Shown here: in pieces, positions 52,193 to 61,315 of the stretch
Layout of the letters: each line of letters opens with the position of its first letter
Numbering within the stretch: position 1 is the stretch's first letter
Assembly (NCBI RefSeq): GCF_900113685.1
Contig: NZ_FOQG01000011.1
Coordinates: 1 to 64,000, forward strand
Origin: Nocardioides psychrotolerans
Lineage (GTDB): Bacteria > Actinomycetota > Actinomycetes > Propionibacteriales > Nocardioidaceae
DNA length: 64,000 nt
Direction: 5' to 3'
Position numbers and translations under genes: made by a program
The notes under the pieces: model-generated
Databases searched by the model: none
The model's input: the letters and a program-made list of their open reading frames with translations, nothing else
Told to the model about the DNA's origin: nothing

Positions 52193-53719
52193 TCAGGCGC
52201 TGGTCGGGTCGTCGATAACACCTTCGGGCTCGGTGTCGTGGGGAGCCGGCAGCGTCGCCTGGCCCTCCTGGACGGCCACCTCGATCCGCTTGCCGATCGC
52301 CTCGTCGACGTTCTTCCAGTACTCGATGACGCGCGGCAGGACCTTCTCGGAGACACCGCCGAGGATGTGGCCGGCGACGTTGCCGACGAAGCGCTCGCGC
52401 TGCGCGTCGTCCCACACCTCGTTGATCATCGTCGCGGCCTGGCCGAAGTCGTCGTCCTGCTCGCGCAGCGCATAGGCCTCGCGGGTCATCTCGCCGTCGG
52501 TCTCCCAGCTGTCCTCCGGCGGACCGGTGAGGTCGCTGAAGCCGCGCCCATAGCTGTTGGAGGCGTAGACCGGCTGGTCGCCGGTGTGGTCGTAGGCCAT
52601 CGGACCGTCGAACGTGTAGGTGTTGGCACCCTCCACGCGGTGCCGGTTGACCGGCAGCTGGTGGTAGTTGGGGCCGATCCGGTAGCGGTGGGTGTCGGCG
52701 TAGGCGAACACACGACCCAGCAGCATCTTGTCGGGGCTGAAGCCGATCCCCGGCACGGTGGCGGACGGCTCGAAGGCCGCCTGCTCGACCTGGGCGAAGA
52801 AGTTGTCAGGGTTCTTGTCGAGCGTCATCGTCCCGACCTTGATCAGCGGGTAGTCGCCGTGCGGCCACACCTTGGTCAGGTCGAAGGGGTTGAAGCGGTA
52901 GGTCTTCGCGTCCTCGTAGGGCATCACCTGCACGTGCAGCGTCCAGGAGGGGAAGTCGCCGCGCTCGATCGCCTCGGAGAGGTCGCGACGGTGGAAGTCG
53001 GCGTCCTCGCCGGCGATCTTGTTGGCAGCCTCCTGGGTGAGGTTCTTGACGCCCTGGTCGGACTTGAAGTGGTATTTCACCCAGGACTTCTCGCCCGCGG
53101 CGTTGATCCACATGAACGTGTGAGAGCCGTAGCCCTGCATGGTGCGCAGCGACGCGGGGATGCCGCGGTCGCCCATCAGGTAGGTGACCTGGTGGGCCGA
53201 CTCGGGGTTGAGGGTCCAGAAGTCCCACTGCATGTCGTTGTCGCGCAGACCCGAGCCGCCGCGGCGCTTCTGCGAGCGGATGAAGTGGGGGAACTTGATC
53301 GTGTCGCGCACGAAGAAGACCGGCGTGTTGTTGCCGACGAGGTCGTAGTTGCCCTCGGTCGTGTAGAACTTCAGCGAGAAGCCGCGCGGGTCGCGCCAGG
53401 TGTCGGGGGAGCCCTGCTCGCCGGCGACGGTCGAGAAGCGCGCGAGCATGTCGGTCCTCACCCCGGGCTGGAAGAGCGCCGCCTTCGTGTACGCCGACAC
53501 GTCCTCGGTCGTCTCGAAGGTCCCGAACGCCCCGGTGCCCTTGGCATGCACGTTGCGCTCGGGCACCCGCTCGCGGTTGAAGTGGGCCATCTGCTCGATG
53601 AGGTGGTGGTCGTGCAGCAGCAGCGGACCGGTGTCGCCCAGCGTCAGGGAGTTGCGGTCCGAGGGTGCGGGGGAGCCGGTCTGGGTGGTGGAGCCCCCTG
53701 GGGGCCGCGTGTCGCTCAT
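52193..53719 (-). CDS. katA: monofunctional heme catalase, clade 3-like
   Basis: A 508-residue heme catalase that breaks down hydrogen peroxide. Essential His58 is in [13 protein letters not shown], the distal Asn in [11 protein letters not shown], and the proximal heme ligand Tyr near 340 in [14 protein letters not shown], where RxFxY is the family signature. Length fits small-subunit catalases (about 480-510). ATG 53719 has AGGAG ten bases upstream. The gene follows the cation/stress region but its codon use looks native. A conserved N-terminal block ([20 protein letters not shown]) confirms the start. Confidence 0.95.
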   Translation of the reverse strand: MSDTRPPGGSTTQTGSPAPSDRNSLTLGDTGPLLLHDHHLIEQMAHFNRERVPERNVHAKGTGAFGTFETTEDVSAYTKAALFQPGVRTDMLARFSTVAGEQGSPDTWRDPRGFSLKFYTTEGNYDLVGNNTPVFFVRDTIKFPHFIRSQKRRGGSGLRDNDMQWDFWTLNPESAHQVTYLMGDRGIPASLRTMQGYGSHTFMWINAAGEKSWVKYHFKSDQGVKNLTQEAANKIAGEDADFHRRDLSEAIERGDFPSWTLHVQVMPYEDAKTYRFNPFDLTKVWPHGDYPLIKVGTMTLDKNPDNFFAQVEQAAFEPSATVPGIGFSPDKMLLGRVFAYADTHRYRIGPNYHQLPVNRHRVEGANTYTFDGPMAYDHTGDQPVYASNSYGRGFSDLTGPPEDSWETDGEMTREAYALREQDDDFGQAATMINEVWDDAQRERFVGNVAGHILGGVSEKVLPRVIEYWKNVDEAIGKRIEVAVQEGQATLPAPHDTEPEGVIDDPTSA

Positions 53720-53817
53720 GATGTCTGCTCCTGAGGTCGAGGGGTCGCTGGGGTGCGTGATCATCATCCTGCCGGTACCCGATCGCGAGGTCGACAGCAT
53801 CGGGACCTTCCGGGCAC

Positions 53818-53823
53818 TAGCCT
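53818..53823 (+). promoter_or_regulatory. -10 box TAGCCT for the SpoIIE-type phosphatase gene
   Basis: TAGCCT ends six bases before the GTG at 53830, predicting a leaderless transcript. Confidence 0.45.
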
Positions 53824-53829
53824 TCGGAT

Positions 53830-54951
53830 GTGCACTCGGGTCCCGGCTCCTCAGGAGCGCTGTCGCGGCACGTCCGCGACCGCGTCCGCCGGTGGCGCTC
53901 CGGCTCCACGGAGGGGCAGCGGGAGGTGTTGCTGCTGCTCATGGTCGCGGTGGCCTGCTCGTTCGTGGTCTCGGTCATCGACTACCAGGTCGTGCCCCTG
54001 ACGACGTACTTCGTGTGGCTGATCATCGGCATGCTGATGCTGCGCTTCCGCCCGCTCGCGGTCATGACGGCCTGGACGGCCCTGCTCGCCGTGGCGGCGA
54101 TGGTCATCGACGGACCCCTGGTCGGAGTCCGCGTCGCCGCGCTCACGGCCTTCGCCCTCGCGGTCCTGCTCATCCTCTTCCAGTCCAGCCGCCAACGCAG
54201 CGGCCTGCCGTCACCGCTGAGCGAGATCGTGCTCGCCGAGCTCAAGGACCGGCTCCAGGCTCAGAGCACCATCCCGCCGCTCCCGGGCTCGTGGCACGTC
54301 GAGAGCGCGATGATCGCCGCGGACGGTGTCGGCTTCGCCGGCGACTTCCTCGTGGCCGACCTCGACGAGGAGGAGCGCCATCTCGAGCTGATCCTGGTCG
54401 ACGTCGTCGGCAAGGGCCTCGGGGCCGGCCCGCACGCGCTCCAGTTCGCGGGGGCACTGGGGGGACTGGTGGGTGCGCTGGAGCCCGGCGAGCTGATGGC
54501 TGCCGCCAACCGCTTCCTGCTGCGCCGGCACCTCGACGAGTCCTTCGCGACCGCCGTCCACGTGCGCCTGGACCTCACCGACGGGCGCTACACGATCGCC
54601 TCCGCCGGCCACCCGCCCGCGCTGCGCTGGCACCAGGCCGGCGGCGGCTGGGTCGTCGACAACGCCCGGGGCATGGCGCTCGGCATCTCCGCGACCCCCG
54701 ACCTCGACCTCAGCGAGGGCGTCCTCGGCCCCGGCGACGCGCTGCTCTTCTACACCGACGGCGTGGTGGAGTCGCGCACGAGTGACCTCGACGTCGGCAT
54801 CGACTGGCTGCGCGACATCGCCGGTGAGGCGATCCGCGAGGGGGCCGTCGGCTCCACCCGACGGATGATCAAGCAGGTCACCCGCGGCGACGACGACCGC
54901 GCCGTGCTGCTGCTCACCCGGCTGGAGGACGCGAGTACAGCTCGCGGATGA
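53830..54951 (+). CDS. membrane-bound PP2C/SpoIIE-type serine phosphatase
   Basis: A 373-residue protein. The N-terminal 120 residues hold three to four membrane helices ([20 protein letters not shown] and others), and the C-terminal 230 residues form a SpoIIE/RsbU-type PP2C phosphatase: [12 protein letters not shown] (metal Asp), [27 protein letters not shown] and [10 protein letters not shown]. Such proteins dephosphorylate anti-sigma antagonists and so release sigma factors, sensing signals through the membrane part. No anti-sigma gene is nearby. The gene's last 38 bases overlap the 3' end of the convergent ABC gene. Confidence 0.88.
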   Translation: MHSGPGSSGALSRHVRDRVRRWRSGSTEGQREVLLLLMVAVACSFVVSVIDYQVVPLTTYFVWLIIGMLMLRFRPLAVMTAWTALLAVAAMVIDGPLVGVRVAALTAFALAVLLILFQSSRQRSGLPSPLSEIVLAELKDRLQAQSTIPPLPGSWHVESAMIAADGVGFAGDFLVADLDEEERHLELILVDVVGKGLGAGPHALQFAGALGGLVGALEPGELMAAANRFLLRRHLDESFATAVHVRLDLTDGRYTIASAGHPPALRWHQAGGGWVVDNARGMALGISATPDLDLSEGVLGPGDALLFYTDGVVESRTSDLDVGIDWLRDIAGEAIREGAVGSTRRMIKQVTRGDDDRAVLLLTRLEDASTARG

Positions 54952-55876
54952 CGTCCTCGATGTCCGGCTCCTGGATGGAGAGGTCCGCGACGTCGTACGA
55001 CGAGGCGAGGGCCGCCACGAGCGGCGCGGCGCTGGCATCGGCCGGGAAGCTCAGCCACTGTCGCGGCCCCTCGACCCGCCGGGTCTCGGCGCCGGCGATC
55101 AGGATCGGGGCAACCTCGTCGACCAGGTCCACCACCAGGGTGCGGGTCGACCCGCCGCGCTCGTGCAGCCCAGCCAGCGTGCCGTCGTAGACCTGGGTGC
55201 CGTGGTCGATCACGATGACGCGGTCACACAGCGCCTCGATGTCCTGGAGGTCGTGGGTGGTGAGCATCAGCGTCGTGTCGCGCTCCCGGTTGAGGGATCG
55301 CAGGAACTCGCGCAACCGCCCCTTGCTGATGACGTCGAGGCCGATCGTCGGCTCGTCGAGGTAGAGGATCTCGGGATCGTGCAGCAGCGCCGCCGCGATG
55401 TCGCCGCGCATCCGCTGGCCCAGGCTGAGCTGGCGCACGGGGGTGTCGAGCAGCTCGCCGAGGTCGAGCAGCTCGAGGAATTCCGCGAGGTTGGCACGGT
55501 GCCGCGCCGGGTCGGTGCGGTAGATCTTCTGCAGCAGGTCGAAGGAGTCGCGCAGCGGCAGGTCCCACCACAGCGAGGTGCGCTGCCCGAACACCACCCC
55601 GATCCGTCGGGCCAGGGCCGTGCGGTTGCGACTGGGGTCCACTCCGGCCACCCGGATGTGTCCGCTGGTCGGCACCAGGATGCCGGTGAGCATCTTGATC
55701 GTCGTGGACTTCCCGGCCCCGTTGGGCCCGATGTAGCCGACCATCTCCCCGGCCGCGATCTCGAAGGTCAGGTCGCGCACCGCCTCCACCTCGACCCGGT
55801 GCCGACGACGGCTGCCCTCCTCCTTGCGCCGCACCTCGAAGGTGCGTCGGAGGTCGGTGACCTGGATGAGAGTCAT
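54914..55876 (-). CDS. ABC-2 type exporter, ATPase
   Basis: A 320-residue ATPase with GPNGAGKSTT near residue 48, the LSLGQRMRGDIAAALLHDPE signature near 155 and LDEPTIGLDVISK. The extended C-terminal 80 residues are typical of ABC-2 exporters. It forms one unit with the two permease genes just upstream on the minus strand (gaps of two and minus eight bases). Substrate unknown; exporters of this three-gene type move drugs, lipids or peptides. The start ATG 55876 is clear. Confidence 0.9.
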   Translation of the reverse strand: MTLIQVTDLRRTFEVRRKEEGSRRRHRVEVEAVRDLTFEIAAGEMVGYIGPNGAGKSTTIKMLTGILVPTSGHIRVAGVDPSRNRTALARRIGVVFGQRTSLWWDLPLRDSFDLLQKIYRTDPARHRANLAEFLELLDLGELLDTPVRQLSLGQRMRGDIAAALLHDPEILYLDEPTIGLDVISKGRLREFLRSLNRERDTTLMLTTHDLQDIEALCDRVIVIDHGTQVYDGTLAGLHERGGSTRTLVVDLVDEVAPILIAGAETRRVEGPRQWLSFPADASAAPLVAALASSYDVADLSIQEPDIEDVIRELYSRPPAG

Positions 55877-55878
55877 GC

Positions 55879-56676
55879 TCAGCTCCCGGTGGATCGGTAG
55901 TGACGGACGCCCGTGCGCCAGACCAGGGCGCTGACGGCGAGCATCACCGCAGCGGCGACGGGGGAGGCGAGCTGCAGGGCGGACGGCAGGCCGAAGGGGT
56001 CCTCGCGGCCGAGGATGAAGAGGGCGGGATACCAGTTGACGAAGGCGATCGGCACCACGAACGTCAGGGCCTTGACGATCTCCGAAGGGAAGACCGTCAG
56101 GGGGAACTGGGTGACCGTGTTGCCGCCGTAGGTGAAGGCGTTGGCCGCCTCGGAGGAGTCGGCGGTCCAGAACTGGATGCACGCCAGGGAGATGAAGAGG
56201 GAGAAGAAGATGAGCGACCCGCTCACGACCATCTCGACGGCGACCAGGGCTCGCGGCAGCGTCCAGTCGACGTACGTCGCCGCCCAGGTGAAGACGATCG
56301 TGGCCTGGAAGACGCGGGCGAAGCGGCGCAGCGCGAACTCGTCGGCGCAGACCTGCACGAGCAGCGGGACCGGCTTGGTCATCATCGTGTCGAGGCGTCC
56401 GAAGCGGATCATCTGCCCGAGGCGTTCGACCCGTCCCACGAAGAGGTCGGCGAAGGCGATGCCGAGCCCCGTGGCGCCGTACAGGAACCCGATCTCGGTG
56501 AGGCTGAAGCCACCGAGATCGTCGACGTTGCCGAAAAGGATCCAGATGCCGACGAAGTCGAGGCCGGTCATCAGGAAGCTCCCGACCGCCATCATCCAGA
56601 AGGAGGCGGGATAGGCCATGGACGCGCGGACCCAGAGGCTGCCGATCCGGTAGTAGGCGACCGCGGCGTCAACCAC
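55879..56676 (-). CDS. ABC-2 type exporter, permease 1
   Basis: A 265-residue membrane protein with six predicted helices, of the ABC-2 family 6 (DUF990) type, with YRIGSLWVRASMAYPASFWM at the start and a MIRFGRLDTMMTKPVPLLVQ coupling region near 89-108. It would pair with permease 2 to form the channel. GTG 56676 overlaps the stop of permease 2 by eight bases; a longer frame upstream is unlike the family. Confidence 0.87.
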   Translation of the reverse strand: MVDAAVAYYRIGSLWVRASMAYPASFWMMAVGSFLMTGLDFVGIWILFGNVDDLGGFSLTEIGFLYGATGLGIAFADLFVGRVERLGQMIRFGRLDTMMTKPVPLLVQVCADEFALRRFARVFQATIVFTWAATYVDWTLPRALVAVEMVVSGSLIFFSLFISLACIQFWTADSSEAANAFTYGGNTVTQFPLTVFPSEIVKALTFVVPIAFVNWYPALFILGREDPFGLPSALQLASPVAAAVMLAVSALVWRTGVRHYRSTGS

Positions 56677-57466
56677 CCTGCACCACCACCCGGCGCTCGG
56701 CGCGCTGGAGGACCAGGGCGCAGGCGCCGAGCAGGACCACGGCCCACGCCACGATGAACGCGTAGGCACCGAGGACCTCGAGGCCGGTGGTCTTGCCGAG
56801 CCAGATGTCGGCGGGGACCTGGAGGAAGGTGGCCCACGGCAGCGCCAGCGCGACGTCGCGCAGCAGGCTTGGCAGCAGGACCAACGGCACGGTGAGCCCG
56901 CTGAAGAACAGCGCGGCGAAGCCCAGCAGCGTGCGAGGACCCACGTCGTCGAGCAGCCAGAAGGCGGTGAGCGAGGCCAGCATCCTCAGCGCGAAGCTCA
57001 CCACGACAGCCAGGGGGACCGCGATCGCGAAGAGCAGCCAGGTGAGCGCGTCGGCGGGGTAGCGCAGGTCGAAGAGCAGCCCGCCGACCAAGGTGGGCGC
57101 GAGACCGCGGGTGAGCAGGTGGTAGGCCGCACGGCCGAGATCGGCGGCGAGGTACCAGCCGAGGATCCCCACCGGGCGGTAGAAGTCGATCACGACGTCG
57201 CCGGACTTGATCCGCGCAGCGAGGTCGTCGGGGGAGCCGCCGCCCCAGACCGCGACCGTCATGATCATCGCCTGACCGAGCCAGACGTAGGTCACGGCGT
57301 CGGTGACGTCATAGCCGCCGGCGTCGGGGTTGGCCGCCCACACCTCGATGTAGACGAAGCACATGATGGCGCCGAAGACGCTGTTGGTGAAGATCCCGGC
57401 CAGCGTCGCACCGACGTAGGTGGAGTAGCGGCGAAACGACCTCGAGGCGACGGCCGTGTGCAACAT
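56669..57466 (-). CDS. ABC-2 type exporter, permease 2
   Basis: A 265-residue membrane protein with about six helices and the same fold as permease 1: SFRRYSTYVGATLAGIFTNS at the start, then DLAARIKSGDVVIDFYRPVG near 82-101 as the coupling region. It is first in the three-gene operon. Upstream is a 200-base gap shared with the divergent collagen-like gene, so the two may be co-regulated, though nothing proves it. Confidence 0.87.
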   Translation of the reverse strand: MLHTAVASRSFRRYSTYVGATLAGIFTNSVFGAIMCFVYIEVWAANPDAGGYDVTDAVTYVWLGQAMIMTVAVWGGGSPDDLAARIKSGDVVIDFYRPVGILGWYLAADLGRAAYHLLTRGLAPTLVGGLLFDLRYPADALTWLLFAIAVPLAVVVSFALRMLASLTAFWLLDDVGPRTLLGFAALFFSGLTVPLVLLPSLLRDVALALPWATFLQVPADIWLGKTTGLEVLGAYAFIVAWAVVLLGACALVLQRAERRVVVQGG

Positions 57467-57539
57467 GGCTCCACTCTCGTCGACACCGGGCTGTCGGGAG
57501 GTCGCGACGCGCGACCGATGTGGCTAGGTGTGACCTGAA

Positions 57540-57666
57540 CCATTCAACTAAATCCGATACCTAAGTTTAAGGCAGTGGACTTTGGGTCATATATAGGCAG
57601 ATCGCTCGCTCGGAGCGGCACATCGCTCGGTCGTCACCCGACCGCGTCCCAGGGGGAACCACCACT
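57540..57666 (+). promoter_or_regulatory. AT-rich upstream region of the collagen-like gene
   Basis: About 60 bases (57540-57600) are strikingly A/T-rich for this genome, with AACTAAATCCGATACC and TATATA (57590-57595) as a likely -10. A leader of about 65 bases follows with a small hairpin CGGTCG/CGACCG near 57630-57650 and a GGGGGAA ribosome site. This is one of the few clear leadered promoters in the window. Confidence 0.5.
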
Positions 57667-58803
57667 ATGAACCGCTCATCCGTCACGACCATGCTTGCTG
57701 CCAGCGCTGTCAGCACCCTGCTCACCGTCGGCGCCGCCGCTGCGCCCGCCTTCGCTGCCGATGACACCGGCAAGGGCACCGGCCCGGGCTCGTCCCAGGG
57801 CCCGAAGGGCGATCAGGGCCCCAAGGGGAACAACGGAAACGGTCCCAAGAGTGACCAGGGTCCGAAGGGCAACAACGGCAACGGTCCCAAGGGTGACCAG
57901 GGCCCGAAGGGCAACAACGGCAACGGTCCCAAGGGTGACCAGGGCCCCAAGGGCAACAACGGAAACGGTCCCAAGGGTGACCAGGGCCCCAAGGGCAACA
58001 ACGGAAACGGTCCCAAGGGTGACGGTGGTCCGAAGGGCGACCCGGCCGGCAACAACGGCACGGTGAAGATCACGCCGATCGGCCAGGACGACGGCATCCC
58101 GCAGAACAACCCGCACGTCACGTGCGGCTTCGACATCGAGTGGTACGGCTTCGACGAGGGTGCCGACATCGTCTCGTCGGTCACGCTGGCGATGCACGCG
58201 CCGACCAAGGACGTCGTGCTGACGCCGGGCGGACCGAGCACCAAGTTCGTCGGCGGCGACTCCGCCGGCGGCGGCACCGACTTCGACGGGGAAGCCACCT
58301 ACTACCCCACGTTCGACGGCGAGCCCCACCCGAAGCAGGGCTACCACATCAAGCTGACGGTCAACACGCCCGGCTCGCAGGGCGCCGACACCAAGCACAA
58401 GGTCTTCTGGGTCCAGCCGTGCGACTCCACGACTCCCCTCCCGGGCGGCGAGACCCCCGGCGAGGAGCCCACGCCTGGTGAGGAGACCCCGGGCGGCGAG
58501 ACCCCCGCGGGCGAGACCCCGGACCAGGGCGTCCAGGGCGAGACGGCCACCAGCGGCGACTCCTCCTCCGACTCCGACTCCGACCAGGGCGTGCTGGGCA
58601 CGCAGGCCGAGGCCGACAGCTCCGCCGCAGCGGCGCAGGGCAGCGACGCCTCGGCCGTCCCCACCAACATCGACGCCGGTGAGGAGGGCACGCTCAGCCG
58701 CCTCGTGACCTCGCCGGTCGGCCTCGTCATCACCGCGCTCGGCGTGGCGCTCGCCGCTGCGGGCCTGCTGGCTCGTCGTCGTCGTGTCACGCCGACCCAC
58801 TGA
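57667..58803 (+). CDS. collagen-like repeat surface protein
   Basis: A 378-residue secreted protein. A signal peptide (NRSSVTTMLAASAVSTLLTV to AAPAFAA, cleavage near residue 31) is followed by five 14-residue repeats of GPKGDQGPKGNNGN (about 45-114) and a partial one, a globular domain with two Cys (CGFDIEWYGFDEG ... FWVQPCDS), a Glu/Pro/Gly-rich spacer, and a C-terminal membrane helix plus ARRRR tail. This is the layout of a sortase-anchored wall protein, but no LPXTG- or LAXTG-like motif is seen before the helix. The next gene is a sortase overlapping it by 20 bases. Function in adhesion or matrix is inference. Confidence 0.85.
   Translation: MNRSSVTTMLAASAVSTLLTVGAAAAPAFAADDTGKGTGPGSSQGPKGDQGPKGNNGNGPKSDQGPKGNNGNGPKGDQGPKGNNGNGPKGDQGPKGNNGNGPKGDQGPKGNNGNGPKGDGGPKGDPAGNNGTVKITPIGQDDGIPQNNPHVTCGFDIEWYGFDEGADIVSSVTLAMHAPTKDVVLTPGGPSTKFVGGDSAGGGTDFDGEATYYPTFDGEPHPKQGYHIKLTVNTPGSQGADTKHKVFWVQPCDSTTPLPGGETPGEEPTPGEETPGGETPAGETPDQGVQGETATSGDSSSDSDSDQGVLGTQAEADSSAAAAQGSDASAVPTNIDAGEEGTLSRLVTSPVGLVITALGVALAAAGLLARRRRVTPTH
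57799..58050 (+). repeat. tandem 42-base repeats coding for collagen-like units
   Basis: Five near-identical 42-base units (57799-58008) plus a diverged sixth (58009-58050). Each encodes four Gly-X-Y triplets plus Gly-Asn, so the triplet register is broken once per unit. Unit 2 has a Gly to Ser change. Length is likely to vary between strains. Confidence 0.9.
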
Positions 58804-59443
58804 TCGAGCACCGCGCCGGCTGCTGCCCGCGATCGTCACCCTGCTCGGGGTGGCGCTCGTGGGCGGTGGCCTGGCGGTGTTCCTGACCCAGACCCCGCAG
58901 GTCGTGGACCAGGAGCCTGCCTCCGGCGCGGCGACGCGACCGGCGGCGCAGGCCGCAGCCGCTGCGACGACACCGGAGGCCACGCCGGCCCCGTGGAAGC
59001 CGGGAGCACCCCGGACCCTGAGGATCCCCTCGCTCGGCGTGGACGCGCCCGTCGTACCCGTCAAGGCACCGGGGGGCACCCTGACCCCGCCGTCGGACCC
59101 GCAGCAGCTCGGCTGGTGGGCCGACGGTGCTCGACCGGGGCAGCGCCAGGGCAGCGTGCTGGTGGCCGGCCACACCGTCCACAACGGTGGCGGGGCTCTG
59201 GATGACCTCGAGCAGGTCGAGGTCGGTGACCCGATCTCGGTCGCGACCCGGGGCTCCGACGCGGCCGACCTGCCCTACGTCGTGACCTCGGTCCGCATCT
59301 ACGGCAAGGGCAAGCTGGCCCGTCAGGCTGCGACGATCTTCGCCCAGGACGTCCCCGGGCGGCTGGTCGTGGTGACGTGCGAGGACTGGAACGGCTCGGA
59401 ATACCTCAGCAACGTCGTCGTCGTCGCCCGTCCGCGGGCCTAG
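58784..59443 (+). CDS. class F sortase
   Basis: A 219-residue membrane-anchored transpeptidase. One N-terminal helix (about 13-35), an Ala/Pro linker, and a sortase beta-barrel with catalytic His near 128 (VLVAGHTVH), Cys near 198 (VVVTCEDWN) and Arg near the C-terminus (VVVVARPRA). The short barrel and these motifs fit class F sortases of actinobacteria. The GTG start lies inside the collagen-like gene, so the two are translationally coupled and the collagen-like protein is the natural substrate (inference). Confidence 0.88.
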   Translation: MSRRPTDRAPRRLLPAIVTLLGVALVGGGLAVFLTQTPQVVDQEPASGAATRPAAQAAAAATTPEATPAPWKPGAPRTLRIPSLGVDAPVVPVKAPGGTLTPPSDPQQLGWWADGARPGQRQGSVLVAGHTVHNGGGALDDLEQVEVGDPISVATRGSDAADLPYVVTSVRIYGKGKLARQAATIFAQDVPGRLVVVTCEDWNGSEYLSNVVVVARPRA

Positions 59444-59473
59444 GAGCGGCCTAGGAGCCTGGCTGCGACCGGC

Positions 59474-59995
59474 TCAGTGCCGGTAGGTGCCGTGCAGGAT
59501 CGCGCGGCCGGCGGTCTTGAAGGCCAGGTTGAACGACACCACGGCGGGCGAGGCATCGGAGTCGACGCCCAGGGTCTCCTCCTGGACGGCGTGTACGACG
59601 AAGAAGTAGCGGTGCACCTGGTCGCCCGGGGGCGGGGCAGCGCCCATGAAGCCCTTCGCGCCGCCGTCGTTGCGGCAGTGGAAGGCCTGGCCGGGCAGCT
59701 GGCCCGCTGCCGCGCCGGTGTCGAGCGAGGTCACGTCGGCGGGGATGTCGACGAGCACCCAGTGCCAGAAGCCGCTGGGAGTCGGGGCATCGGGATCGAA
59801 GCAGGTGACGGTGTAGCTCTTGGTCCCCTCGGGTGCCCCCTCCCAGGACAGCTGGGGTGAGGTGTTGCCGGCGTCGGCCACCTGGTCGGCCCCGAGCGGC
59901 TGACCGTCGCTCACGTCCGCGCTGGTGACGGTGAAGGCCGGGGCGGCGGGGAGCAGGACATAGGGGTCGGGGCTTACGGGCCGTTCGAGACTCAT
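59474..59995 (-). CDS. PEBP-family protein (YbhB/YbcL type)
   Basis: A 173-residue phosphatidylethanolamine-binding-like protein. [20 protein letters not shown] near 44-63, the [13 protein letters not shown] box near 68-80, and the [17 protein letters not shown] block with HRYFFVVHA are the family signature. Bacterial members are soluble and of unknown ligand. The ATG at 59995 is seven bases from a -10 box. It is convergent with the sortase gene and divergent from the siroheme gene. Confidence 0.93.
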   Translation of the reverse strand: MSLERPVSPDPYVLLPAAPAFTVTSADVSDGQPLGADQVADAGNTSPQLSWEGAPEGTKSYTVTCFDPDAPTPSGFWHWVLVDIPADVTSLDTGAAAGQLPGQAFHCRNDGGAKGFMGAAPPPGDQVHRYFFVVHAVQEETLGVDSDASPAVVSFNLAFKTAGRAILHGTYRH

Positions 59996-60002
59996 GGCCC
60001 TC

Positions 60003-60008
60003 AACGTA
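60003..60008 (-). promoter_or_regulatory. -10 box TACGTT for the PEBP gene
   Basis: TACGTT on the minus strand ends seven bases before ATG 59995. On the plus strand a weaker GAGAAT (60053-60058) lies six bases before the GTG at 60065 of the divergent gene. Confidence 0.45.
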
Positions 60009-60064
60009 GTCCGCGCCAGACCCCCACAAAAGGACGGAGCGGCGGCACGGGCGAGAATGGTCCG

Positions 60065-61288
60065 GTGGACGACATCGCGACCTATCCGGCTGGCCTGCGA
60101 CTGACCGGACGGCGCGTGGTCGTCACCGGTGGCGGGCACGTCGCCCAGCGTCGCATCCCCCAGCTGATCGCCGCTGGCGCCGACGTCCACGTCGTCTCTC
60201 CCACGGTCTCGCCCGCGATCGAGGGCCTGGTCGGTGCCGGCGAGGTCACCTGGCACGAGCGCGGCTTCGAGGACGGCGATCTCGACGACACCTGGTACGT
60301 CGTCGCAGCCACCGACGTCACCGAGGTCAACCAGCGCGTGTCAGCGGCGGCCGAGTCGCGCCGCATCTTCTGCGTCCGCGCTGACGACGCGCAGGAGGCC
60401 ACCGCCTGGACGCCGGCCGTGGGTCGCGCGGCCGGCTTCACCATCGCCGTCCTGGGCAGCCGCGAGCCGCGCCGTTCGGCGGCCGTCCGCGACGAGATCC
60501 TCACCGGTCTGCGCGACGGCACCATCCTGGCCCACGACCAGCGCCGCCACACCGCGGGCGTCACGCTCGTCGGGGGTGGGCCCGGGGACCCCGACCTGAT
60601 CTCGGTGGCCGGTCGCAAGGCGCTGATGGAGGCCGACGTGGTCGTTGCCGACCGACTCGCGCCACGCGAGCTCCTCGGCGAGCTGCCCTCCGACGTCGAG
60701 CTGATCGACGTGGCCAAGCTGCCTCGGGGCCGTTCGGCGATGCAGGAGGAGATCAATCGCGTCATCGTCGAGCGCGCCCTCGAGGGCAAGCGGGTGGTGC
60801 GCTTCAAGGGTGGTGACAACTTCGTGTTCGGCCGGGGCTACGAGGAGGTCCTTGCCTGCCGTGAGGCGGGTGTGCCCGTCACGGTGATCCCTGGGCTGAC
60901 CAGCCCCGTCGCCGTGCCCGCCGTCGCCGGGATCCCCGTCACCCACCGCGGTGTCGCCCACGAGTTCACCGTGATCTCCGGCCACCTGCCCCCGGGCCAC
61001 GAAGAGTCGCTGACCAACTGGGACGCCGTGGCCGCCCTGCGGGGGACCCTGGTGCTGATGATGGCCGTGCACAACGCGCCGGTGATCGCCGCGACGCTGG
61101 TGGTCGGCGGCCGCTCGGCCGACACCCCGGTGGCCGTGCTCTGCGACGGCACCATGCCGGGGGAGCGGACCGTGCTCGCCACGCTCGGCACCCTCGAGGC
61201 CGAGCTCGCCGCCCAGCAGGTGCTGCCGCCCGCGATCATCGTTGTCGGCGAGGTCGTGCGCGTGGCCCACCCCGAGCATTTCGCCTGA
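60065..61288 (+). CDS. cysG: siroheme synthase: precorrin-2 dehydrogenase plus uroporphyrinogen-III methyltransferase
   Basis: A 407-residue fusion enzyme. Residues about 10-160 form the CysG N-terminal NAD-dependent precorrin-2 dehydrogenase/ferrochelatase ([20 protein letters not shown]), and residues about 165-405 form the SAM-dependent uroporphyrinogen-III C-methyltransferase ([40 protein letters not shown]). The product siroheme is the cofactor of sulfite and nitrite reductases. The fusion is shorter than E. coli CysG (457) but complete in motifs. GTG 60065 is the first start in frame that keeps the Rossmann N-terminus. Confidence 0.92.
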   Translation: MDDIATYPAGLRLTGRRVVVTGGGHVAQRRIPQLIAAGADVHVVSPTVSPAIEGLVGAGEVTWHERGFEDGDLDDTWYVVAATDVTEVNQRVSAAAESRRIFCVRADDAQEATAWTPAVGRAAGFTIAVLGSREPRRSAAVRDEILTGLRDGTILAHDQRRHTAGVTLVGGGPGDPDLISVAGRKALMEADVVVADRLAPRELLGELPSDVELIDVAKLPRGRSAMQEEINRVIVERALEGKRVVRFKGGDNFVFGRGYEEVLACREAGVPVTVIPGLTSPVAVPAVAGIPVTHRGVAHEFTVISGHLPPGHEESLTNWDAVAALRGTLVLMMAVHNAPVIAATLVVGGRSADTPVAVLCDGTMPGERTVLATLGTLEAELAAQQVLPPAIIVVGEVVRVAHPEHFA

Positions 61289-61315
61289 TGGCTGCCTGCT
61301 GATGGTGAGCTGCTG

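Noticed and set aside
57799..58050. CRISPR-like repeat array
   Set aside because: The 42-base units are directly tandem without spacers and code for a repeat protein in frame.
58600..58803. LPXTG-type sorting motif in the collagen-like protein
   Set aside because: No LPXTG or LAXTG lies before the C-terminal helix; LPGGE near residue 258 is too far upstream to be the sorting site.
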